26,083 bases of DNA from Skeletonema tropicum (Eukaryota; Bacillariophyta; Thalassiosirophyceae; Thalassiosirales; Thalassiosiraceae), in assembly GCA_037178625.1 (NCBI GenBank), contig JAWZXG010000084.1:1-26083 (forward strand), in the 5' to 3' direction. Under the pieces are notes generated by a model. It was given only the letters and a program-made list of their open reading frames with translations. It was not told the DNA's origin and made no database searches. Each line of letters starts with the position of its first letter. Position 1 is the first letter of the stretch. Both the position numbers and the translations under genes were made by a program. Shown one piece after another: positions 11,875 through 20,476 of the stretch.

Positions 11875-12549
11875 ATGTCGACAGGTCAAACCACCCCTTC
11901 TGCTGGCCGCAACAGCAGGAGCGAGAGCGGCCGATCATCCCGACGTTCGAGAAGGGGAGAAGATACCACGCCTGCAAAGCTTTCAGTCCCCAAACATTTC
12001 TTCTTCAGCCGTGATGAGAGTCGTAATTGCTTCAATTTTCAATTAAAGCCAACAGTTAACGCACACAAGAGAGTCATCTGTGATGGCTGCCTTTTTACTC
12101 TAAATAACGCTGGAGGCATCCTCACCCCTGACCTTATCAGCAGGACACGCGGGACCAACGTAAAAAAGAAATGTCAACGGCCTTGGGACCAGACATGGAA
12201 AGACCACCCTGATCGTGGAAAAGTGCAACGACACAATGATTTCATGGCTCTATTCGAAGATGAAACAACAATTATTACTCCAGTCTCGCATCCTGTCGAT
12301 ATGCGGTCATTAAGAGGTTCGCCGGCAAAGAAGAAAAAGAAAAGCAAAGCTACAAATAACAAGCAGTCGAAAGAAACAGAAGAGCAAGAAGAGACAGAAG
12401 TGGATCTTCTTCTGCCAAAGAGACTCAATCCGGGAAGCATTGTAATTTTCGACCACAATGGTCACCTTACCGATGATGCTGTTGCACTGTTCGAACAAAA
12501 ATTAAAAACCTCGCGCAATGGTAAACTACCGCCGAATGATAACGATTAA
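11875..12549 (+). CDS. Hypothetical transposon protein, N-terminal 224 residues (unit 1)
   Basis: The ATG at 11875 has a good eukaryotic context (GAACC before ATG) and lies 23 bp inside the cargo. The product starts with a Ser/Arg-rich basic stretch (residues 1-28). It has one C-x-x-C pair (C69, C72), a lysine run at 152-156 that could be a nuclear signal, and an acidic Glu-rich patch at 167-175. I do not recognise a family for this half. It ends at TAA 12547-12549. The 361-codon frame begins only 12 bp later in the same phase, so the two probably form one protein interrupted by a nonsense codon. Removal of a possible 87-nt intron (12521-12607) would join them in frame. Nuclear location is inferred from composition. 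Confidence 0.6.
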   Translation: MSTGQTTPSAGRNSRSESGRSSRRSRRGEDTTPAKLSVPKHFFFSRDESRNCFNFQLKPTVNAHKRVICDGCLFTLNNAGGILTPDLISRTRGTNVKKKCQRPWDQTWKDHPDRGKVQRHNDFMALFEDETTIITPVSHPVDMRSLRGSPAKKKKKSKATNNKQSKETEEQEETEVDLLLPKRLNPGSIVIFDHNGHLTDDAVALFEQKLKTSRNGKLPPNDND

Positions 12550-12607
12550 CGAGTTGCTGGAATGTTGTTGCAATGGATGTTTGATGAGCATGATGTCGAT
12601 GTGCCAG
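12521..12607 (+). other. Candidate 87-nt intron removing the in-frame stop
   Basis: The interval starts GTAAAC and ends GTGCCAG. It is 29 codons long, so splicing keeps the frame and removes the TAA at 12547. The copy in unit 3 is 19055-19141. Against it: no clear pyrimidine tract, and the removed part includes protein-like sequence (MLLQWMFDEHDVDV). Confidence 0.3.
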
Positions 12608-13647
12608 TTGCAAAGTTATTATCATTTACAAAACACCGACCAATGCTTGTTGCTAAGATGCCAGGGACCTATGCAGTCGAGGAAACAACAAGAAATAAAC
12701 GTGCACGGACAAAGAAAGCAGGTGACTGGCTAGATAGTCTCAAGTCTGGCGGCTTCAACACTGAGGATGAAATGCTTGAGTTACTCATACAGCGGCGGTT
12801 GAAGAATGGCATTCCAAAGAAATACATTATCAAAACATGGAATGCACACCATAGATTCGACGTTGAAACAACGCTAGCCTGCTGCAAATTCGCTGGTATA
12901 AATCTAAAACAACTACGACGGGTTGCGATGTTTATTGCCTGTGACACTCGTGATCCGGGAAGTAATGGCAGAGGACTTCGACCATTTGCACCAACAAAGG
13001 AGTGTTACAAACGGAAAAGGGATGCTGTTATAGCAAAATACCCGACAATGACATATAAGAAGGTCCCATTGCTGGAAAAGGATGCCGATGAACTGAAAGA
13101 ACTCGTCTACAAACTTTGCAAAGATGATTGCCCAATTAGTGGATGGAAGCCAAAACTAACACGCTCTATGAAAGCCCATCTCCTTTTTGGTGGACATCTT
13201 GTGAGGAGACAGCTCCGTCTATGGGGCACTCTTGGTGGTATTGACGAGCAAAACATTGAGAGCGCCCATGCAATATGGAATAAATTACTGCGGCAATTTG
13301 GAGTCACTCGAGGTACGGAACTTCAGAAGAAGGTGTTACGTGAGTACTTATTCCAGACGGAAGATTTTATGCATTTGATTATAGCACGTGTCAAAGAAGA
13401 AGGCAAGCGCAATCTGAAGAGTAGAGGCAATGATACTAATGAGCTTCCTCGGGCAAGACCGGCACAACGTCGAATTGTCGGTGACGAACTTGATATCGAA
13501 GGATTGCAGAATGATAGTTTGGAGATTGGACCTTTGGCAGTCAACATCAACAATGAGGTATTGCAGGGGAGTGACTGCTACTGCCATGGTCATCACTGCC
13601 GAGCAGTGGAAGGAGTTGTGCAATTTGGAGCCGACCGATCTCGATAA
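12562..13647 (+). CDS. Putative transposase-like protein, C-terminal part (unit 1)
   Basis: This 361-codon frame is in phase with the preceding 224-codon frame. Basic and helical regions dominate. Around residues 204-262 the order K-x-H, H-L, W, G-x-x-x-E-Q-x-x-E-x-x-H followed by W-N-x-L and leucine-rich helices recalls the C-terminal region of a group of eukaryotic DDE-type transposases ending in a G-E-Q-x-x-E-x-x-H segment. This comes from memory of the pattern and is not a confirmed match. No DDE catalytic triad was identified. The last about 29 residues, from V333, become Cys/His-rich and unlike the rest. They probably represent intron read-through: a GT-AG interval at 13558-13662 would replace them with a charged tail ending at 13764. 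Confidence 0.6.
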   Translation: MLLQWMFDEHDVDVPVAKLLSFTKHRPMLVAKMPGTYAVEETTRNKRARTKKAGDWLDSLKSGGFNTEDEMLELLIQRRLKNGIPKKYIIKTWNAHHRFDVETTLACCKFAGINLKQLRRVAMFIACDTRDPGSNGRGLRPFAPTKECYKRKRDAVIAKYPTMTYKKVPLLEKDADELKELVYKLCKDDCPISGWKPKLTRSMKAHLLFGGHLVRRQLRLWGTLGGIDEQNIESAHAIWNKLLRQFGVTRGTELQKKVLREYLFQTEDFMHLIIARVKEEGKRNLKSRGNDTNELPRARPAQRRIVGDELDIEGLQNDSLEIGPLAVNINNEVLQGSDCYCHGHHCRAVEGVVQFGADRSR

Positions 13648-13662
13648 TGATATCAATCGCAG
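13558..13662 (+). other. Candidate 105-nt intron at the cargo/arm junction
   Basis: GTATTG to AATCGCAG gives a 35-codon interval containing TAA and TGA in the upstream frame. Removing it joins E332 of the 361-codon frame to VVDLEVQAQL and a 33-residue tail stopping at 13764. The copies are 16384-16488 (unit 2) and 20092-20196 (unit 3). A shorter choice ending at GAGCAG (49 nt) would instead feed the overlapping frame read at 13586-13792. The sequence alone does not decide between them. Confidence 0.35.
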
Positions 13663-13792
13663 GTTGTCGACCTTGAAGTGCAAGCACAGCTTCATCAAAG
13701 CGACAAAAGAAGCAAGGCAACATCAAGTATTCACAGTCTTGCCGAGAGAATTCAAAAGTTATGAAGAAACGGAAAGACGATGGTATGAGTGA
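13586..13792 (+). CDS. Shared right-arm small frame (unit 1), possible 3' exon
   Basis: A 68-codon frame from ATG 13586 starts MVITAEQWKELCNLEPTDL and is charged and protein-like. Its first half uses many codons ending in G or C, unlike the cargo gene. It is identical in all three units, so it sits downstream of both cargo types. It may be a separate small protein or a last exon reached by a 49-nt splice from 13557. It overlaps the competing 105-nt intron model, and both cannot be right in one transcript. A further ATG frame (MKKRKDDGMSDLETK) at 13761-13889 overlaps its end and may be a frameshifted continuation. I recognise no family. Confidence 0.3.
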   Translation: MVITAEQWKELCNLEPTDLDNDINRRLSTLKCKHSFIKATKEARQHQVFTVLPREFKSYEETERRWYE

Positions 13793-13830
13793 TTTAGAGA
13801 CTAAGAACAAAATTCTTCGTGAGATTGGAA

Positions 13831-13942
13831 TTCAAAGTGGACAGCAATCACTCCGTGATGTATTTTCTCGGAGAAGTTCTAGTACGTAGTTAATTGTTAC
13901 TCCTATGTAATAGTTCAAAGTGGACAGCAATCACTCTGTGAT
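13831..13942. repeat. 29-bp direct repeat pair with hairpin (unit 1)
   Basis: The 29-bp sequence at 13831-13859 recurs at 13914-13942 with one C/T change, an 83-bp offset. The second copy continues into a near-palindrome, AGCAATCAC-TCT-GTGATATTGCT. Such paired repeats with a fold could be a recombinase or transposase binding region, or a 3' UTR structure. Confidence 0.8.
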
Positions 13943-14211
13943 ATTGCTTGCTGGACCTGGCTGTGGCACGTGTATTATTGCTCTAGTAATAGGATGGATA
14001 TCTACGAGTACTTGAATTTACTTTACTTTGACTTCTAAGTACTCCCCCTCCATGCATGCATTCATTTCTATTCATTTCCCACTTGGGAAGTTTGGCAATC
14101 TCCGCTGCCGAGGGGCCAGTGGAACGGACAGCCTTGGCTTCAGTAACGGCATCATTGAAAGACTTTACACTTCTGAAAATGCAGCCAATGATGCATGACG
14201 AGTGAATATAC

Positions 14212-14223
14212 GAATCATGATTC
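14212..14223. promoter_or_regulatory. 12-bp perfect palindrome, nested in an inverted pair
   Basis: GAATCATGATTC is enclosed by CATGAC and GTCATG. It recurs at 17038-17049 and 20746-20757. The shape suits a dimeric protein's binding site, possibly for recombination or transcription. No function is shown. Confidence 0.35.
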
Positions 14224-15069
14224 AGTCATGACCATGGCGCATAAACTAACAAAGTCACCAGAACTGCCAAGAGGAATTACTTGCAAACTCAACCAGGATG
14301 ACCAATCACCTAGGCCTCTCCTTGATGCTGCTGCCCAATTTCGATAGCTACATTTCCATCCTCTGCACCCAGCCACTACACCACTTCCAACGACACAAAC
14401 TGAAAGTAACACTGGTTGATCGCATCCACGATAATCCAAGCGCTTGCAGTCGCCACCTTCCACCTTCCGTATCGAGTCGGATTCTACTGGTAATCCTGCA
14501 GAACAACGGTATTGTCATGTCGAGAGAGTCCCAATGCAAGTTGACCAATTGTTATTTTGGAAAATATGAATCCCAATTTGTTGCCCACTAGATAACTAGC
14601 CATAATGACTTGGCACTTCCTTCTGCGGTAAGAAGATCAAAGATAAACTAGTCACAGCATTTATTGAATGTCCCAAAACGCTTCCTTGAGTTCATTGGCG
14701 CTTCCACATAATGCAGATCTTTCCATCCTTACTATACAGCCCGTCACGTAAATCGATGCTTGGGATGGCAGTTACGTTATGAGTTATGAGGCAAGACGAT
14801 GATAAAATTGCAGTGTTGATGAGGATGACGGATGTAATGTGTATTTGCCCCGCCCGCCTGGTTCTGGTTGAATCTCCAGCCCTCCTCCTCCATTGTTGAT
14901 TCATTCCATCAGCACTCTGTTTTTGAGAGTCATTGCTATCAGCGGCAGAATGAATGTCCACCGTCCACCCTCAGTTGCCTCTCTTATGAGACAATGATAC
15001 AACGTTGTGTGATGCTACATCGCTCGGTGCTCGGTGCCTATGGTACCTGTGCTGCTGTGTTTCCATATT

Positions 15070-15132
15070 CCCGTTTCTGCCCAAACTTGTCCCGTTTCTG
15101 CCCAAACTTGTCCCGTTTCTGCCCAAACTTGT
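15070..15132. repeat. 21-bp minisatellite, 3 copies (unit 2)
   Basis: Same motif and position as in unit 1, with three perfect copies. Confidence 0.95.
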
Positions 15133-15311
15133 CCCAGGTTGATATCTCATGCACGCTCATGATGATTTAATAGGTTGAAGATCCAAGCGACGCATTCTTT
15201 CGCAGTCCATGGCAGGTAGTCGCTCGATTTATTGGCCTGTAGAAGTAATTGGGCGTCATAATAGTACTGGAAATCACGTGTGGTGTGGGTGGCACGTCGG
15301 CAGGGTGTGAC

Positions 15312-16164
15312 ATGCCGCCGAGACCTAGCGACAAAAGGAGCTTGTATGGCAGGATGGCAGGAGATAATATATCTACAATGGTTGATGGACACTATATCTT
15401 TGATTTGCCTCTCTACAGTAATCTAGCATTCAGCTTAACGGTTGAAAGGGCGAAATATTTGGAGACGGAGCGTGTAGATGCTAATTCGGTTGCACAGTCC
15501 ATCGTCAAAAGTGTCGAAAACTACGACTCCGCCAATAGGTAGGCTTGCTGAATTCAACTTGAACCGAGTTGCTGTTGCAAGAGGTGGGGAGCACAATCAG
15601 GCCCGTTATGATGAGGGAACTTGGGATTCATACTTCCAAGCCCCCGATTTCGACTGGAATATCATCAAGCAGACTGAGCGTCAGTGTATGCTCGTGTTCT
15701 GTGACCTATTCTCTACCGGCTATGCCCATTCTGCTCACTTGCCGTCTTCTATCTATTTGGTGGTCTCCGCCGTGACAATGTTAGTGCTCTCAAAGCGCCC
15801 TACATCTTCCCCCACTTGAGAAATATGAAAAATGAAAGTGTTGCAACTAGAATGACAAAAATTCTCCGCAATAATATTGAGCACGAGCTCCGTCGGAAAA
15901 CGTTGTTCACGTCACGATCGATGAGAAAGGGCAGCATGACCGAGTTCCGGTTACACCGCCCGAGATCTATCTTACGAGGAGGAACTTGCTCGCAGTGGGC
16001 ATACAATTCTACCCGCCAACACCTTTGGAGAAGACAATGCTTCTATGGGCATCAGAAGAGCATCCCACCAAGAAGCAGAAGGCCACGGCAAGTACCCCTC
16101 CAGAATCAGAGACAGCCAATGCAGGTACCACCTAACAATCAGCCTACAATACCGTTGTGGCTAA
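15312..16164 (+). pseudogene. Decayed Crypton-like tyrosine recombinase (unit 2)
   Basis: Tyrosine recombinases cut and rejoin DNA with an R-H-R-Y active site. The pieces lie in order in three frames. The N-terminal part is 15312-15542. Then comes a segment with RGGEH at 15580-15594 (candidate first catalytic Arg) and YDEGTWD, ending near 15702. The next frame (15705-15959) holds GGLRRDNV at 15759-15782, FPHLRNMKNESV, and RSMRKG at 15915-15932. The last frame (from 15961) has EEELARSGH, whose ARSGH at 15988-16002 matches the conserved G-H near the C-terminus; it stops at 16162-16164. Breaks lie near 15537, 15703 and 15960; the last falls in a run of three C. No clear nucleophilic Tyr follows ARSGH at the expected distance; a Phe stands in NTFGED. 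The Crypton placement is from motif memory. Confidence 0.65.
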
Positions 16165-16381
16165 TGCCATCAAATCTACAGGGAACAATAAGACTGGTGG
16201 TGTTACTGTCCTGACTGAGTTGGAGAGGTTTGTGGAAGTTGGCACCATTAGTAAAAAAACAAAAGGATTTTCTTAGTGCCGGCAGTGTGGGGCTTGTTTC
16301 AAAGTCCATCCTCAATGATATATGAAGAATGATTTGATTATTGGACTCCCTGATTATAATTCCCTGGGGTCTGAAGGGGCT
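16165..16381. other. End of the short cargo, no clear gene
   Basis: One plus frame reads as a Ser/Thr- and Glu-containing stretch, interrupted by a stop, up to TAG at 16274, but has no start and no motif. A short ATG frame at 16322 (MKNDLIIGLPDY) runs across the cargo junction into the shared right-arm frame, giving 98 codons to 16618. Confidence 0.4.
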
Positions 16382-16411
16382 AGGTATTGCAGGGGAGTGA
16401 CTGCTACTGCC

Positions 16412-16618
16412 ATGGTCATCACTGCCGAGCAGTGGAAGGAGTTGTGCAATTTGGAGCCGACCGATCTCGATAATGATATCAATCGCAGGTTGTCGACCTT
16501 GAAGTGCAAGCACAGCTTCATCAAAGCGACAAAAGAAGCAAGGCAACATCAAGTATTCACAGTCTTGCCGAGAGAATTCAAAAGTTATGAAGAAACGGAA
16601 AGACGATGGTATGAGTGA
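16412..16618 (+). CDS. Shared right-arm small frame (unit 2), possible 3' exon
   Basis: Identical in sequence to the 68-codon frame at 13586-13792, but here it lies downstream of the recombinase cargo. In this unit an ATG at 16322 inside the cargo opens the same frame, extending it to 98 codons. This may be a chance fusion at the junction. Confidence 0.3.
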   Translation: MVITAEQWKELCNLEPTDLDNDINRRLSTLKCKHSFIKATKEARQHQVFTVLPREFKSYEETERRWYE

Positions 16619-16656
16619 TTTAGAGACTAAGAACAAAATTCTTCGTGAGATTGGAA

Positions 16657-16768
16657 TTCAAAGTGGACAGCAATCACTCCGTGATGTATTTTCTCGGAGA
16701 AGTTCTAGTACGTAGTTAATTGTTACTCCTATGTAATAGTTCAAAGTGGACAGCAATCACTCTGTGAT
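16657..16768. repeat. 29-bp direct repeat pair (unit 2)
   Basis: Copies lie at 16657-16685 and 16740-16768 with the same single difference as in unit 1. Confidence 0.8.
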
Positions 16769-18137
16769 ATTGCTTGCTGGACCTGGCTGTGGCACGTGTA
16801 TTATTGCTCTAGTAATAGGATGGATATCTACGAGTACTTGAATTTACTTTACTTTGACTTCTAAGTACTCCCCCTCCATGCATGCATTCATTTCTATTCA
16901 TTTCCCACTTGGGAAGTTTGGCAATCTCCGCTGCCGAGGGGCCAGTGGAACGGACAGCCTTGGCTTCAGTAACGGCATCATTGAAAGACTTTACACTTCT
17001 GAAAATGCAGCCAATGATGCATGACGAGTGAATATACGAATCATGATTCAGTCATGACCATGGCGCATAAACTAACAAAGTCACCAGAACTGCCAAGAGG
17101 AATTACTTGCAAACTCAACCAGGATGACCAATCACCTAGGCCTCTCCTTGATGCTGCTGCCCAATTTCGATAGCTACATTTCCATCCTCTGCACCCAGCC
17201 ACTACACCACTTCCAACGACACAAACTGAAAGTAACACTGGTTGATCGCATCCACGATAATCCAAGCGCTTGCAGTCGCCACCTTCCACCTTCCGTATCG
17301 AGTCGGATTCTACTGGTAATCCTGCAGAACAACGGTATTGTCATGTCGAGAGAGTCCCAATGCAAGTTGACCAATTGTTATTTTGGAAAATATGAATCCC
17401 AATTTGTTGCCCACTAGATAACTAGCCATAATGACTTGGCACTTCCTTCTGCGGTAAGAAGATCAAAGATAAACTAGTCACAGCATTTATTGAATGTCCC
17501 AAAACGCTTCCTTGAGTTCATTGGCGCTTCCACATAATGCAGATCTTTCCATCCTTACTATACAGCCCGTCACGTAAATCGATGCTTGGGATGGCAGTTA
17601 CGTTATGAGTTATGAGGCAAGACGATGATAAAATTGCAGTGTTGATGAGGATGACGGATGTAATGTGTATTTGCCCCGCCCGCCTGGTTCTGGTTGAATC
17701 TCCAGACCTCCTCCTCCATTGTTGATTCATTCCATCAGCACTCTGTTTTTGAGAGTCATTGCTATCAGCGGCAGAATGAATGTCCACCGTCCACCCTCAG
17801 TTGCCTCTCTTATGAGACAATGATACAACGTTGTGTGATGCTACATCGCTCGGTGCTCGGTGCCTATGGTACCTGTGCTGCTGTGTTTCCATATTCCCGT
17901 TTCTGCCCAAACTTGTCCCGTTTCTGCCCAAACTTGTCCCGTTTCTGCCCAAACTTGTCCCAGGTTGATATCTCATGCACGCTCATGATGATTTAATAGG
18001 TTGAAGATCCAAGCGACGCATTCTTTCGCAGTCCATGGCAGGTAGTCGCTCGATTTATTGGCCTGTAGAAGTAATTGGGCGTCATAATAGTACTGGAAAT
18101 CACGTGTGGTGTGGGTGGCACGTCGGCAGGGTGTGAC
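16769..18137. other. Junction of units 2 and 3, no supported gene
   Basis: Nearly identical to 13943-15311. The one change noted is A instead of C in CTCCAGACCTCC near 17706. It contains the palindrome at 17038-17049 and the minisatellite at 17896-17958. Confidence 0.5.
17896..17958. repeat. 21-bp minisatellite, 3 copies (unit 3)
   Basis: Same motif and position as in unit 1, with three perfect copies. Confidence 0.95.
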
Positions 18138-18368
18138 ATGCCGCCGAGACCTAGCGACAAAAGGAGCTTGTATGGCAGGATGGCAGGAGATAATATATCT
18201 ACAATGGTTGATGGACACTATATCTTTGATTTGCCTCTCTACAGTAATCTAGCATTCAGCTTAACGGTTGAAAGGGCGAAATATTTGGAGACGGAGCGTG
18301 TAGATGCTAATTCGGTTGCACAGTCCATCGTCAAAAGTGTCGAAAACTACGACTCCGCCAATAGGTAG
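18138..18368 (+). pseudogene. N-terminal stump of tyrosine recombinase (unit 3)
   Basis: A 76-codon frame identical to that at 11604-11834, again cut off from its catalytic part by the long cargo that begins at 18386. Confidence 0.35.
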
Positions 18369-18408
18369 GCTTGCTGAATTCAACTCGGTCCGCTAGCACT
18401 TCCGAACC

Positions 18409-19083
18409 ATGTCGACAGGTCAAACCACCCCTTCTGCTGGCCGCAACAGCAGGAGCGAGAGCGGCCGATCATCCCGACGTTCGAGAAGGGGAGAAGATAC
18501 CACGCCTGCAAAGCTTTCAGTCCCCAAACATTTCTTCTTCAGCCGTGATGAGAGTCGTAATTGCTTCAATTTTCAATTAAAGCCAACAGTTAACGCACAC
18601 AAGAGAGTCATCTGTGATGGCTGCCTTTATACTCTAAATAACGCTGGAGGCATCCTCACCCCTGACCTTATCAGCAGGACACGCGGGACCAACGTAAAAA
18701 AGAAATGTCAACGGCCTTGGGACCAGACATGGAAAGACCACCCTGATCGTGGAAAAGTGCAACGACACAATGATTTCATGGCTCTATTCGAAGATGAAAC
18801 AACAATTATTACTCCAGTCTCGCATCCTGTCGATATGCGGTCATTAAGAGGTTCGCCGGCAAAGAAGAAAAAGAAAAGCAAAGCTACAAATAACAAGCAG
18901 TCGAAAGAAACAGAAGAGCAAGAAGAGACAGAAGTGGATCTTCTTCTGCCAAAGAGACTCAATCCGGGAAGCATTGTAATTTTCGACCACAATGGTCACC
19001 TTACCGATAATGCTGTTGCACTGTTCGAACAAAAATTAAAAACCTCGCGCAATGGTAAACTACCGCCGAATGATAACGATTAA
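18409..19083 (+). CDS. Hypothetical transposon protein, N-terminal 224 residues (unit 3)
   Basis: Second copy of the unit 1 frame, differing at F74Y, next to the C-x-x-C pair, and D201N. The TAA that ends it, and the 12-bp gap to the next in-phase frame, are the same in both copies. The stop therefore predates the duplication or is tolerated because it lies in an intron (19055-19141). No family is recognised. Confidence 0.6.
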   Translation: MSTGQTTPSAGRNSRSESGRSSRRSRRGEDTTPAKLSVPKHFFFSRDESRNCFNFQLKPTVNAHKRVICDGCLYTLNNAGGILTPDLISRTRGTNVKKKCQRPWDQTWKDHPDRGKVQRHNDFMALFEDETTIITPVSHPVDMRSLRGSPAKKKKKSKATNNKQSKETEEQEETEVDLLLPKRLNPGSIVIFDHNGHLTDNAVALFEQKLKTSRNGKLPPNDND

Positions 19084-19095
19084 CGAGTTGCTGGA

Positions 19096-20181
19096 ATGTT
19101 GTTGCAATGGATGTTTGATGAGCATGATGTCGATGTGCCAGTTGCAAAGTTATTATCATTTACAAAACACCGACCAATGCTTGTTGCTAAGATGCCAGGG
19201 ACCTATGCAGTCGAGGAAACAACAAGAAATAAACGTGCACGGACAAAGAAAGCAGGTGACTGGCTAGATAGTCTCAAGTCTGGCGGCTTCAACACTGAGG
19301 ATGAAATGCTTGAGTTACTCATACAGCGGCGGTTGAAGAATGGCATTCCAAAGAAATACATTATCAAAACATGGAATGCACACCATAGATTCGACGTTGA
19401 AACAACGCTAGCCTGCTGCAAATTCGCTGGTATAAATCTAAAACAACTACGACGGGTTGCGATGTTTATTGCCTGTGACACTCGTGATCCGGGAAGTAAT
19501 GGCAGAGGACTTCGACCATTTGCACCAACAAAGGAGTGTTACAAACGGAAAAGGGATGCTGTTATAGCAAAATACCCGACAATGACATATAAGAAGGTCC
19601 CATTGCTGGAAAAGGATGCCGATGAACTGAAAGAACTCGTCTACAAACTTTGCAAAGATGATTGCCCAATTAGTGGATGGAAGCCAAAACTAACACGCTC
19701 TATGAAAGCCCATCTCCTTTTTGGTGGACATCTTGTGAGGAGACAGCTCCGTCTATGGGGCACTCTTGGTGGTATTGACGAGCAAAACATTGAGAGCGCC
19801 CATGCAATATGGAATAAATTACTGCGGCAATTTGGAGTCACTCGAGGTACGGAACTTCAGAAGAAGGTGTTACGTGAGTACTTATTCCAGACGGAAGATT
19901 TTATGCATTTGATTATAGCACGTGTCAAAGAAGAAGGCAAGCGCAATCTGAAGAGTAGAGGCAATGATACTAATGAGCTTCCTCGGGCAAGACCGGCACA
20001 ACGTCGAATTGTCGGTGACGAACTTGATATCGAAGGATTGCAGAATGATAGTTTGGAGATTGGACCTTTGGCAGTCAACATCAACAATGAGGTATTGCAG
20101 GGGAGTGACTGCTACTGCCATGGTCATCACTGCCGAGCAGTGGAAGGAGTTGTGCAATTTGGAGCCGACCGATCTCGATAA
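19096..20181 (+). CDS. Putative transposase-like protein, C-terminal part (unit 3)
   Basis: Identical in amino-acid sequence to the unit 1 frame of 361 codons, including the E-Q-x-x-E-x-x-H segment at residues 229-236. As there, the last about 29 codons (from V333) are probably intron read-through. The spliced alternative leaves at 20091 and resumes at 20197, ending at 20298. Together with the 224-codon frame and both introns removed, the model is 565 residues. Confidence 0.6.
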   Translation: MLLQWMFDEHDVDVPVAKLLSFTKHRPMLVAKMPGTYAVEETTRNKRARTKKAGDWLDSLKSGGFNTEDEMLELLIQRRLKNGIPKKYIIKTWNAHHRFDVETTLACCKFAGINLKQLRRVAMFIACDTRDPGSNGRGLRPFAPTKECYKRKRDAVIAKYPTMTYKKVPLLEKDADELKELVYKLCKDDCPISGWKPKLTRSMKAHLLFGGHLVRRQLRLWGTLGGIDEQNIESAHAIWNKLLRQFGVTRGTELQKKVLREYLFQTEDFMHLIIARVKEEGKRNLKSRGNDTNELPRARPAQRRIVGDELDIEGLQNDSLEIGPLAVNINNEVLQGSDCYCHGHHCRAVEGVVQFGADRSR

Positions 20182-20326
20182 TGATATCAATCGCAGGTTG
20201 TCGACCTTGAAGTGCAAGCACAGCTTCATCAAAGCGACAAAAGAAGCAAGGCAACATCAAGTATTCACAGTCTTGCCGAGAGAATTCAAAAGTTATGAAG
20301 AAACGGAAAGACGATGGTATGAGTGA
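20120..20326 (+). CDS. Shared right-arm small frame (unit 3), possible 3' exon
   Basis: Third identical copy of the 68-codon frame. It is followed by the overlapping short frame starting MKKRKDDG at 20295. Confidence 0.3.
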   Translation: MVITAEQWKELCNLEPTDLDNDINRRLSTLKCKHSFIKATKEARQHQVFTVLPREFKSYEETERRWYE

Positions 20327-20364
20327 TTTAGAGACTAAGAACAAAATTCTTCGTGAGATTGGAA

Positions 20365-20476
20365 TTCAAAGTGGACAGCAATCACTCCGTGATGTATTTT
20401 CTCGGAGAAGTTCTAGTACGTAGTTAATTGTTACTCCTATGTAATAGTTCAAAGTGGACAGCAATCACTCTGTGAT
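20365..20476. repeat. 29-bp direct repeat pair (unit 3)
   Basis: Copies lie at 20365-20393 and 20448-20476, the same arrangement as in units 1 and 2. Confidence 0.8.

Larger units (their letters stand above)
10707..14442 (+). mobile_element. Unit 1, long type (1704-bp cargo)
   Basis: This unit is left arm 10707-11851, cargo 11852-13555 and right arm 13556-14442. It is 25 bp longer than unit 3. Relative to unit 3 it has one extra 21-bp minisatellite copy and small gains of 3, 2 and 2 bp, while unit 3 has one 3-bp gain of its own. It carries a recombinase stump, then the 224 + 361 codon gene. The unit starts abruptly against the 759-bp array with no target duplication visible. Confidence 0.8.
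13943..15311. other. Junction of units 1 and 2, no supported gene
   Basis: This is right-arm end of unit 1 plus left arm of unit 2. It contains the palindrome GAATCATGATTC at 14212-14223, flanked by CATGAC (14194-14199) and GTCATG (14225-14230), and the minisatellite at 15070-15132. Short frames occur on both strands with no recognisable product. The element boundary presumably lies here. Confidence 0.5.
14443..17268 (+). mobile_element. Unit 2, short type (822-bp recombinase cargo)
   Basis: The arms match units 1 and 3 up to GAATTCAACT at 15559 and again from AGGTATTG at 16382. Between them 15560-16381 is unrelated to the long cargo and encodes most of a decayed tyrosine recombinase. The reading frame at the end of the left arm leads into this cargo, so unit 2 probably keeps the ancestral arrangement. 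Confidence 0.8.

Noticed and set aside
11831..11884. A 54-nt GT-AG interval joining the left-arm frame to the 224-codon frame
   Set aside because: The spliced frame does not match the frame of the 224-codon protein, and that protein has its own well-placed ATG.
12518..12733. 71-codon plus-strand frame bridging the TAA region in another frame
   Set aside because: Composition is unlike the neighbours (many Cys and Met), and it is a shadow of the in-phase 361-codon frame.
13556..15559. The 2.0-kb shared sequence between cargoes as a long terminal repeat of a retroelement
   Set aside because: No reverse transcriptase, integrase, primer-binding site or TG...CA ends were seen. The recombinase remnant explains the array better.
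15881..16135. A protein-like plus-strand frame overlapping the recombinase (VTPPEIYLTRRN onward)
   Set aside because: It has no upstream ATG or family motif, and it overlaps the stronger RSMRKG and ARSGH segments. Probably a by-product of the same codons, though its open length is notable.
16139..16636. 165-codon minus-strand frame across the cargo and right arm
   Set aside because: It is antisense to the shared right-arm frame and lacks motifs. In units 1 and 3 its counterpart is only 87 codons, so the length depends on the cargo junction.
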